Positions 23,192 to 33,339 of a stretch of DNA of 64,000 nt are shown in pieces. Under the pieces are notes generated by a model that searched no databases, had not been told where the DNA came from, and saw nothing but the letters and a program-made list of their open reading frames with translations. The DNA is from Diplosphaera chodatii (lineage: Eukaryota; Chlorophyta; Trebouxiophyceae; Prasiolales; Stichococcaceae): assembly GCA_032358165.1 (NCBI GenBank), contig JAALGY010000028.1, forward strand, positions 434,001 through 498,000, given 5' to 3'. The translations under genes were made by a program, and so were the position numbers. How positions within the stretch are numbered: the stretch's first letter is position 1; each line of letters starts with the position of its first letter.

Positions 23192-23440
23192 AGTACGCTG
23201 CAGCAGCCGGAGGGCCCTGCCACACTGCCAGTCCATCCTCCTGCCTGGCACCTGTGGCGCCCAAGAAGCAGGAAGAAACAACACCGGCTGTACTCCGAAG
23301 ATGCCAGTGTCAAGAGGCTTGGTTGACTGGGGTTTGTGTGATGGTGTTGATCCAGGATGTTGTCCATAGGTGACCTGAGATGGTATGTAGCGTTACTCGT
23401 TACAGCTCAACCTGGTTCGCATGAAGGCGCTGTTTCCTGA

Positions 23441-26256
23441 ATGGTGCTGCAACTACAGTCAACACCTGGCACGTGCAGTGACGAGCCACCAGCAGGCTCT
23501 GCAACTGTGGTTGCGCCTCGGCCTTCCGGCCCGCCGCCGCGGACCAAGGTGCCTGCGCTGAAGCTGACGGTGTTGGCGGGGCCCTTCGCTGATGCGACCT
23601 GCATCATCCGGGACAGCGCACGGCAGGTGAGCCTCGCTGCTACATGCTGTGATGGTCCTGCCGTGCCAACTGCGCCGCACCTGATCGCACAGTACGATGC
23701 TCTTGCTGTGGTCTTGCAGGCAGTCGTCGGCCGTCTGAACACGAGCACACTGGCGCTGGCCGACACCGAGGTGTCAGCCGAGCATCTGATCCTGAGCTGC
23801 CTGGCGCCTGATGATGGCTCGACCTGCCGCTGGCAGGTGTGACGGTTGCCCGCGTGCTGCCCCACCGACTCGATCGGGCATGCGGGCATGCCTGGTAGCT
23901 GGTACATGGTTGGGTATCCAGAGTCAGGTGCACAGGCCATTGCTGCCACGCAGTCGTTGCGTGTGAGCAGAGCACCCTGCCAATGACTGCATCGTCCTGT
24001 CGTCTCCTCAGGTGCAAGACGCTGGAAGCCTGTGCGGCACGGAGCTGAACGGCCGCCGCATCGATGATGCAGACCGGAAGCGTGGCACAGCATACCCTCT
24101 CAGCAGCGGTGACAGGCTGCTGCTGGGCAGCTCCACCATCATCCAGGTGCAGTAATTGGTTTTCACGGCAGCCTATAGGAGACTGGATTGTGCCAAGTAC
24201 CCCGTTCTCCTGGGGCTCTTTGCCTGAGCGAGCGACGGACGCTCTGTGGTTCACCCAGTGCTGTCTGCCCCGAAGTTGTGCGTCACTGCCTGCATTTGCA
24301 GGTGACATACCTGTCGGAGGAGCTGCTTGGGCAGGGTCCGCCGCAGGTCGGCAATGCGCCGCCCCCCCTCCAGCGTGCGGCCCCTGATGGTGGCGTCCAC
24401 CGCTCGCCCGCGGCCCCCGGGGTAAACCTTCATATCTGCAGTCAATGCTGCCATCCTCAGGGACGTGGCCGCTTGCGAAGCGGCGGCGTTGAGGGCACTT
24501 GATGCGTGAATTCCCCTGCTCACTTGGTTGCAACCCCACCCTGCAGCAGGCCGGGCCTGCGCCTTCTGGCGTGGCGGCAGCGCAGCATGCGGCCGGTGGC
24601 GGTCAACAGGCATCCGGCCCAGCCATCTGGCAGCCGGCTGCAGGTGTGCCTTGGGTCCTGAGATCATTGCAACCATCGCTGCTCACCGCTGCAGCTTGTT
24701 ATCCTGGCACAGCTTGTGGCATTGTCAGCCATGATTGTGTGAACAAGATCGGCTGGTGGCTGAACACGCCGAGGTCATGAGGTCATGACCCTCCTTTCCC
24801 CAGCAGGCACGCCGGACACTGTGCCCCTCTGTGATGGTTTGGGCCTGGCTGGTGTGCCGGTACACCAGCATGAAGGTGAGCGTGCTGTATACGAAAATGG
24901 CATATATAGCTGTCTGAGGGGCAGCCAACCCTGTGAAGCATCACAGGCTGCCTGTGTCCTGCATTTGAACCTCAACCTAGATGTGTATATATAAAGCGCG
25001 AGCGCTAGGGCGCGCCAGTGGATCATGGCACTGATGTATTCCAACGTTCTCTGCAGGCGGCATGGCCCGGCTGCAGCCGGCGCTGGGCGATGCGCTGGTG
25101 GAGCAGGCACGGCAGCAGGCGCCCGCGCACGCCACGCCGCCAACTGCGCCAGAAACTGTTGCAAGGGCCAGCCCGTCACAATCGGCAACTTGTGCAGCTG
25201 AAACCCAGGCCTGCGACATGGCAGCACCTGCGCAGCCGTCCGAGCCAGAGCAGCAGCAGCAGCAGCAGCAGCTCCGGCAGCGGCAGTGGCAGCAAACGAA
25301 GCGGTCGGTTGGCCAGTGGCACAAGAAGCGCAAGGCAGGAGATGCAGAAGAAGACTGGCTGGCGCCTGAGAATGAGCAGTGGCTGCTGAGGAAGGGTCAG
25401 CAGGCGGCAGCGCCAAATGCTCGCCAGCCGCTGGCCGCAGCCCAGCAGCCGGATCCTCCGGGCCCAAGCAGCGCAAACACCCGCCAGCCACGGCAGCCAG
25501 CAGCGGCAGGACAGGCCGTGCTGCCTGGCAACGGTGCACCCGGGTACCGATTCCAGGAGGTCGTGCGCGGGAAGGCAGCTCGCGAGGCCCTGCCGGCGAG
25601 TGCCGTGGTGCCGTCATGGGCATTCACCAGTGCTGTGGGCTTGCCACGTCCTGGCATCTAATCCATCTAATTCTTCGGCATGTATCCATGCACAGGGTTG
25701 GGAATGCCACGATTGCAGCAGGTGGTATGAGGCGCTGGAGACGTGGACACGCGGCGGCCCCACGATTCCCCGCCCGTCCTGCAGCCATATACCAGGTGCG
25801 CTTCCCGCAAAACGCAACACCGCCTTCTGACATTCAGCACCTGCACATCAAGCTGCACGAAATCGCATGGTTGCAAAGCGTCGAGAGTGTTGAGGCCGCA
25901 CTCGCCCACACCAGACTGTAGACTCTGCCTGCTGTGCTGCAGCGCCCACAAGGGACCAGCTGGTACAGGAGGCAAGCCGCCATCGAGCCCAATGGCGGGC
26001 GCCTCCCACCCCCGATGGTGCCGGCGTATGCAATGCACATGCCAGTGACCTGCCTTTGGCACGCATAGCATCAGCACATTGTTTCCAACAGCACAGTCCG
26101 CACCCACTTCCACCTTGCCACGCGCTTGCAGGTTTTTGGGACATGGGCTTCATGGACTCGCTGGATAGCCGAGTGCAGGCGCATCCGCAGGCCGAGGAAG
26201 AAGGCGAGAGCAGCTCGTCAGAGGATAGCACCGGTGCAATGCAGCCGGAGAGTTGA
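23441..26256 (+). CDS. COM1: FHA domain joined to CtIP/COM1/Sae2 C-terminal domain (DNA end resection factor)
   Basis: Nine exons in phase: 23441-23626, 23720-23836, 24012-24146, 24302-24421, 24547-24643, 25057-25604, 25696-25795, 25943-26017 and 26132-26256, for 500 residues. Residues about 45-150 form an FHA domain: VVGRLNTSTLALADTEVSAEH (read as Gly66-Arg67 and Ser81-x-x-His84), QDAGSLCGTELNG (Cys109 where FHA domains have Asn), and YPLSSGDRLLLGSSTIIQVT. A Gln/Ala/Pro-rich linker with a polyGln run follows. The C-terminus is diagnostic of CtIP/COM1: YRFQEVVRGKAAREALPA, CxxC (405/408) in GWECHDCSRWYEALETW, Arg-His-Arg at 447-449, and PPTPDGFWDMGF at 455-466. Known: CtIP/Sae2/Ctp1 stimulates Mre11 to start end resection in homologous recombination. 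The 413-base intron between the halves contains a TATA-like element, so two separate genes are possible. The donor at 25605 is GTGGTG, a weaker choice made to keep phase. Confidence 0.75.
24986..24995 (+). promoter_or_regulatory. TATA-like element within the intron separating FHA and CtIP exons
   Basis: TATATATAAA lies 67 bases before the first in-frame ATG of the CtIP half (25062-25064, MARLQPALGD). If it is a real core promoter, the CtIP part is, or can be, expressed without the FHA domain. TATATA runs are common in non-coding parts of this window, so the evidence is weak. Confidence 0.3.
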
Positions 26257-27600
26257 TGCATGGGTCTGCAGCTGGGCTGGGACCATGCGAAAGCTGTTGC
26301 GGGGTGTTGCACCAGCAGTTCCGCATACAAGCTATACAGATAACAGTGTTGGCATCAGCGCCGGGCTGAGTGTGTCAAGAGGGTAACATGCAGGGAAGCA
26401 TCTTCACTCGAGGTGTCAGGGTAGTAGTACTGACAGCAGAGTTTGATTGTCGACCGCAGGATGACATGTAAAAGCGACAGCGCAACGACACCCTGTGAAA
26501 CCTTCCCGCCCTGACATCTAGTGAAACTCTCGCCGTTTTCATGGGCGCCTGGCAGGCACACCGTCAAGGCACCATGCATCGCGTGTCTTATGTTGGTCTG
26601 TCATACTCTTTCCTATCAGCTGACTCAGCTGACACGTCCCAAAGATGCTGCATGACTGCTGCATGCCAGGATGCCACGGCACATCGCGAAACATCCTTGA
26701 TCGCACAATGAAGCTGTTGTGAGAATTGTGCTTGCTGCAAGTGCATAGGCAGTAGTTGTGTTTCTGCATGCGAACCACCAGTGCTGCCCACGATCTGCCA
26801 CACAAATGTTGGCGGTACAGGCTTCAGCCATTTGCGACGCCGTTCACACTGCAGCACGCAGCACCGGCGGTGGCCCTCATCATAGCTTGGCCTGTGCGGC
26901 AGCCCGGCTGCTGCCGAAGCTGCTGGCGTCGTGGAGGGAGCACAAGTGCGGCTGCACCTGCAGTATAGTGATGAGCAGCTGTGCTGTACCAACAGCAACC
27001 GTGAGCACATGCATGTGAGAAGCAAGCTGCTGGCCGCCAGGCGGAGTGGCTGCCGAGCGGACCTCGGCAGCAGCCTAGCCACATATATTCAAGATGAAGT
27101 CGTGACCAAACAGCCATCGAGCTGTCTGGAAACGGTACCTGACGAGTAGGCGTTGCTGACGACTTCTGCATCTCAGTGCAGCCCCAGCGCCTTCACCGCG
27201 CCTGCGCTGCAGCACTGTAGCGAAAGATGGCAGCACTGTATCAATGACAGATTGATCCATCCCGGCAGAGCTTCAGCCAGGTACCGCAGGAGACACACAT
27301 TTCATAATGCAGGACTGTTGAATATGCAGGCGGTGTAAAGCTGCTCAGACGGCTTGGACATTCCTGCGCACCACTCGCACCTGTGCAAGCCCAACAGCGG
27401 GCGGCAAGTGCTTTCGCAGCGACCCACGCATGGTATGATAGATGTACTACCTGCTTCTGATGCTGTACCTTGCGTGGCGCTGGGTCCTACGGCCATCGGA
27501 GTAGGACTGATGCCGCTGTAGTTAGTCCATGCCACCAGGTGAGCGCACTGCACAGCACATGTCGGAAGGCGCAAACAGCCAGGCAAACTGGCTGGGAACT
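26257..27600. other. no gene resolved
   Basis: A plus-strand patch near 26905-26943 translates as LLPKLLASWREHK, reminiscent of the N-terminal repeats of cullins, but the frame does not continue like a cullin. Nothing else is supported. Confidence 0.3.
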
Positions 27601-27879
27601 TACCTAGGCAGCTGGCGTCAGAGACGGGTAGCAACAAGGGCCTGGCTGTGTGAACCTGATGGCGCTAAGAGGCATCTGACAATGCCACCGCGTCCTGCAG
27701 AAAATGTCACCTACAGGCCAAGGGTGGTGCTCAAGCTTTGCGGTGCAAGCGCCTGTCTTGCAAGGGCAGGGCAGTGGGGACGGGCGCATACACTGACTGC
27801 CCGACTGCAAGTGGTCGCAATGTTGATGCATGCCTATACAATGACCAGCAGACCTCTGATCCTGAGTGCCATGTGCAGA

Positions 27880-29150
27880 TGGGCAGTTTGTGGCACCTGC
27901 AGAGTGACGACGTGGTGGCCCTCCGCATCCCAAAGCCCCACTGTGTGGTCGGTGCCGGCCTTCGCCAGCCGGGCGCCGCTGCGCTCCCAGGCTGGGCAGA
28001 AGGTGCCGCCCCTGTGGCCTGGAAAGGCACACAGCAGCCGGGTGAGCAGCACCGCCTGCAGCGCCGACACCATCAGCTGCTCCTGCAGGAAACACTGGAC
28101 GCTCAATGCTACTCGGATCCTGCTAGTGACGGGTTTAGACAATGTGCAACACACAGCCATCGCGCTTCAGTGATTCGAGCATCCGCAGCTCTCTGGCAGT
28201 GAACTGGTGACCGATAAGACTTTGACTGGCATCTGTAGATGCTGAAGGTACAGCCCCAGAGCACGTGGACCTTCATTTGAGTCTCATGTTCATCCAACGT
28301 GGCTGCTGCACCTGTCAGCGCACTTGCCGCTGCGCCTGCGGGTCGCCGCTCCGGCGTCCGTCTGAGCTGCTACGCGATGCACAGCGCCCCTGCTGCACCA
28401 TGTTCACGAGGCCTCGCGCCCCTGCCCCCGCTGCCCTGCGCCAGCCTGCTTCCTGCAGCCGCCGCCTGCGCCGCCGCCGCGCGCTCATATTGCTTTGCAT
28501 TGCTGATCTGCAGGGCAACATGTTGTCGTTGGCGTCTGCTATAGTGACAATCTGCTGCTCTACCTCTTGCTGCATCTCAGCACAGGGTGAGGGCACCAAA
28601 GCAAAGGACATAGGACCTGCTGCCAGTGCTGCCAGAGAACCTCACCATCTGCCTGCAAATCTTGGCGACCTCGTTCACGCGCTTGACTTCAATGGACTTG
28701 AGCTCCACAAGGCGGTCTGCCAGCTCGGCCCACCTCACGCCTGGCCACCGCCGCCTCTACCTCCGCTGTCTCCTTGGCTGCCAGGCGGGCCTGTCGCAGG
28801 GGCGATCAACACATGCGTCAGAGCTGTTCAGAAGTCAGTGCAGCAATGATCGCCGTGCACTGCATGGCAAGCCCCCTGCTGCACAGCCTGTTCCTGGTTG
28901 ACAACTGCCAAAGGAGCCGCAGCACACCCAAGTACATGGCCAGTGGGAATGGGTGAACCCTAAACAGTATGTACGCCCCTGTGTCCTACACCCTGTAGCC
29001 ACCTCAGGCTCGGGGTGCTCCTGTGCGCGCCCCAGCCGCTCCAGCTCGGCCATGTGCTGCTGCAGAGCCTCCACCTTGGCGTGCGCAGCCTCCGCCTGCG
29101 CATGCAGCGTGCACAGGGACAGGTTGATGTCTGGCAGCCCAGCTGCAAGC
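27880..29150 (-). pseudogene. ATG16-like coiled coil plus one WD40 repeat, apparently disrupted
   Basis: Minus-strand exons in order: about 29005-29150 (coil, KVEALQQHMAELERLGRAQE); about 28655-28800 (coil, RQARLAAKETAEVEAAVARR then, in another frame, WAELADRLVELKSIEVKRVN); about 28510-28585 (MQQEVEQQIVTIADANDN); and about 27895-28050 (PGHRGGTFCPAWERSGARLA followed by GTDHTVGLWDAEGHHVVTL, a clear WD40 repeat). The coil resembles the end of the ATG16 coiled coil (family pattern RWMxLKxxExxRLNExN), and ATG16 proteins end in seven WD40 repeats. Here I find only one repeat, and one extra base near 28725-28742 breaks the frame inside the coil. Either this is a decayed copy or an exon junction escaped me. 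Known role of ATG16: scaffold of the ATG12-ATG5 ligase in autophagy. Confidence 0.42.
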
Positions 29151-30444
29151 GTCGCCGCTCGCACGGTGCATGTGGTCAGCATGCACATCAGCAGCAATAG
29201 CGGATGCTGCTTCTAGTCACCACAGGCTCCTGCGACAGCCAGGCCATTGGACGACATCAGGCTGTACTGGGTGCACCTGTTGTTGCTGGGCGCTTGAAAA
29301 AAACCTCCGGAAACGTTGGGCATCGCCACCGCCCAAGCACCCTGACTGCCTCAAGGACCTGCAGTATACAGACACGTCGTGGGGCCTGTTTCAAGACACA
29401 ATCCGAGGACAGGCTGGGTCACGATGCAGCCTGCGCGTGTCACTCAAAAGAGCACAGCTGCTTGGATCACCGCCCAGCTTGGGCAGCACGCACCTTGGCA
29501 ACGGTCTACGGCGTGGGCGGTGGCCACATGGGTGTAGACGCTCAGTACGGCATTGAAGGCGAGACCGGGCCGCGGTTGTTGGTGGCAGCTTCTGAAGCCT
29601 GCAACGCATTGAGCGGCTGCGTGTTTTGCTGAAAAGGTCATCTCGCACACCGGGTCTTTGAGCGCCGCTCACCAGAACAGCGGATGTCACGGAACTGCCG
29701 GCAGGAAGAGCCGTGATGATCAAGTGCGAGTGCTGTGCGGGCTTGCCGACGTGCAACAAGCACTGCCTGCGTGCAGCTTGCATGACCACATCTGTGTTGC
29801 TTCACCTTATAAGCGCCTGCTCTAGGCAGGGTAGCGGCAGCGGCTGTGGCACGTCGAGGCCCCTCAGATGGCGGCTGCCTTGCCCAGCAGAAGCATGGCT
29901 GTCAGCCGCAGGCACACTTCACGCGGTCTCGCAGACGCTGCTTTGCCGCTCAACATGGCCGCACGGCATCAATTGCCACGGGACGCCGGCCTGAACAAAC
30001 ACATTGCTTGAGTGGCTTCATATGGCACTGCTGCCTGAACAGCCATGCTGCACGTCTGCTGCCCTCCTTGCACGGTGTTGCAGCGCAGCAGGCACCGCAG
30101 AGCGCACCCGCTCCAGTGCGGGGTTTGAGCGTGCATAGCTGCGCTGCCAAAAGGGCAAAACTGTGTCGTGGCCGATGCAGGGAGCCTGCGATGCAGTACG
30201 CGACAAACTGTCAGATATTGCAGCCGCCCTGACTACCAAACAGCCAGTGTGCAGCCCACGATGTTGTGGCGAGTAGGCTGTATCAACCTGAGCATATGAC
30301 CTGCCCACTCCCGCCGCCGCCGCCGGCACGGTCTGGCGCAGGCGTCCAGAGCGCGGAAGTCAAGGCGGAGCAGCAGCCCCCAGCCCTGCATCAGTCGACA
30401 CCGTGGTGAGCAGAACCGCTGCTGTAGCTTTGGCAGCCAAGTCA

Positions 30445-30980
30445 TCTGACATTCACGCGTATGGGGCGGGTGCCTCGGTGCGCAAAGCCGACGCGAAAGC
30501 AGCCTGATCGCCCGTGCCAGGTGGTGCATGCTGCCATGCGACTGACTGTGCGTTGCTGCAGCACGGCGTGCCCCCAGATCAGCTGCCGCCGGTGGCGCAC
30601 CACCTTCTCGATCAGCATCAGCGTCTGCAGTGCAAGCCCGCTCTGCAAAACATCGTGCATAGTTCATGCATCGGACATCCGACGAGGTGCTGACTCATTG
30701 CAATGCCACTATCTGCAGTGAGACACGATCCATACTTCTACATACCTGGTGCGATGGGGTGGCCAGGGTCAGCATGGCTGTGGGCCTGGGCTTGTCGACC
30801 TCCTCCCAGGCCTGGGCACCTGCAGCAGCATCGTCAGAATCAGCAGGCAGGCCTGAGCGCTGACAGACAGCCAACACCTCTTCGGTGCATGTCCCCGGCC
30901 GCAGCAGCTTGACAACAGTCTTGCGGCACCTGTACTTGATGTACCCCTCCGTGACGTCCGTCATGCCAGTGCCGCCCTCC
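30445..30980 (-). CDS. fragmentary minus-strand gene, unrecognised
   Basis: Two coding-like patches. One at about 30750-30978 gives EGGTGMTDVTEGYIKYRCRK, then SGLPADSDDAAAGAQAWEEV and DKPRPTAMLTLATPSHQV. The other at about 30560-30650 gives LQTLMLIEKVVRHRRQLIWG and HAVLQQ. Composition is protein-like and the first patch could start at the ATG at 30963. I cannot name the family or prove that the patches belong together. They might also be the 5' part of the ATG16-like gene downstream. Confidence 0.35.
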
Positions 30981-33339
30981 TGGAGGGCAAAGGGAGGTCT
31001 CGCTGTACTGCCCCAAGCGTTGTCTCGTGGTCATCAGCTGCTGTGCTGACGCCCCTGCCACCGACTTTGCAGGACACAACGGGAGGTCCTGTTCTCTCGG
31101 CGACCATCTTCCCTCAGCTGCTGTCCAAACCGGCAACCCTGCTGCAAAACCGATCTTATCCTCAAAACCCAGGCATGTAAGACGTGTGAGGGGCAGAAGC
31201 TGTTGGTCTTGCATGCATGCATGTTGTGCCGTTTCCCATGCGCAGCAGATGCGCGTTGCAACAAGTCACCTGCGCTGGTCGTCCGGCGCTCACCACTTGT
31301 CTTCACACCCCTAGAAAATCTGCGGAGAGCCGAAAACAGTGGATCTGCTGCGCCCCGAAGGGCGTTGGCTGACATATATATAGCATGTGTGCTACCGAGC
31401 CCCAGGCCTCGCACACAGAAGCATGCTGGCGGGCCTGTGCGCCCCATGATAGCAGGTTCTGAGCGTTGCTCACCCATGGGCGGGGTGGTGTCCAAGCAAG
31501 AGCGCCCTGCTGCGCACGGTGCGCGGCATCCTTTGCCGGACCGTCGGTCCTGCACACTTCTGATTACTGCCGGACAAGCGGCGCCCCATAGCGTCGCCTC
31601 CTGACACAAGGACCGCCGCGACTGGGCCCAGCCGCGCCGAGCCATCTTCAAAACCTTCCCTATGCCCTCGTGCTCGGTGCATCAAGTGCAAGCTTTTGCC
31701 GTCCGGAGCTGGTCATGCCAGCAGGCCGTGCTGCCTGGCCAGCTGCACGAGGAGAGGAGCCTGCTGACGTTCCAACACGCACGCAGCAGAACGGGCAGGA
31801 TTGGCAGTGCTGAGAGGTGTGAGGCCGCACGGTGCGGCCCGCACCCTGCATTTGTGCTGATGTGGCAATGGAGATCTTGCCCCGTCAGATGAGATCTTGA
31901 TGCGTCATGCTGGAGGTGCATCAGGTTGCGGTCACCGTGGGATTGTAGGCACGCCACCTTTCCAATGCCACATGATCTCGCTTGATGGGTCTCTGCACGA
32001 AGCGTGTGCCCCGCTGGCTGACGGTGGGCCCAGCCAGGGAGAGAGCGAGAGAGTGTTTCTCGCCAATTGGTCATGCAGGTGCACGGGTTGCGATCACCAC
32101 GAACACGGTTGAAAGCTGGTTGGGACATCTATTATAGCAATACGATCAGTCGTGCTGTGAGTGACGGCCTCCCAGTATTTATCTGCTCCGATCACCGCAA
32201 GAGTGGCGCCGCAGCCTGCGGCGGGGAGCACATCGCTGGTGGATGGCAGCACGGCCCTGCAGCGCAGCTGTGACACCATCTGCACCATTGTCCGGGCGAC
32301 AGAAACCGTCGTCACACGGGCGCTGACGATCGGCGCCACCACGAAGACCAGCTAAATGGACCTGCCATGGCTGGTCGGTGCGTGATTGCTCTGCACCGTC
32401 CATTCGTCTCATGTTGGACCTGGCATAGCCCCAAGGTGCCCGTGGCGCCTGTCCTGCCAATTATCTCGTCAATCTCCGAGTGCAGAGCCTCACATGGCTG
32501 TGCGAAGAGTCAAGCGGCGCGTGTTCCAGCAGCTGGATGTCTGAGGGTTGACATGGGCCAGGGTCACTCGAGCGTCCTGCAGCGGGCGCCCCACCAGAAG
32601 CGGAAGGGCATCCACGCCCTGTAGGATACGGCCAGATGGCGCTGCAGCGCTAATTCTCGGACCTTTGGCGCACTGACAGCTCGTCTCTGTGGTTTCCCTT
32701 GCTGCCCCATCAGCAGCATTGTGCTTCCGCAGGTGCATGTCTCTGCAATCGTGTTCACGAGCTTGTGTGTGATGAGCACAGCTGACAAACGCAACTTGCG
32801 TCGGTCCTGCACCGCACATACAGCAGACGCACCGCCAACAGACGAAGTGGCGGCCGATCATCAGTTCGGCCGGCAGTTGGGCTGACTACTAGTCAGCAGA
32901 GGCAGGCGGAGGCATCTCCAAGGCGCACGCAAAACACGCGACTAGTAGTAGATAAAGAATGTCTTCAACTGCTCCTATCGCGGCGGTGATGCCTCACGCA
33001 CGTGATCACGAGAAAGTTTGGAATGAAACACTTGCTGTGAACTGCACTGCTGGGTAGGTGTCGTCCGATCTGAACTTTGGAATCCAGCCAGACATCCACA
33101 AACCCAAAGGTCCAATGTCTTTACAACTAGTTTCAGGATGACCTGGCTCCAACGATCGTGCCCCTGCTGGCTCAGGCAAGCGCTGCACCATCGTCAGATA
33201 GAAATATGTTCAGCTTGTTCTCTACGCTTCCTGCTGGACGTTCTCAACTACCGTACGATCGCCGTTCATCAGCCAGGCTCTGCAACCTCTGTGATGAGCC
33301 CATACTGAGAATGGTATTTCACCACCCCCGCGGCAGGTG
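30981..33339. other. no gene resolved
   Basis: Two minus-strand stretches (about 32110-32340, SARVTTVSVARTMVQMVSQL; about 32500-32640, VDALPLLVGRPLQDARVTLA) read like protein, but no exon chain could be built. TATATATA occurs near 31375. Confidence 0.3.

Noticed and set aside
26905..27150. Cullin-like patch LLPKLLASWREHK
   Set aside because: The similarity is only about a dozen residues, and the following sequence in any frame does not continue like a cullin N-terminal repeat.
31370..31390. TATATATATA as a promoter
   Set aside because: There is no gene start nearby, and such runs are common in the non-coding parts of this window.
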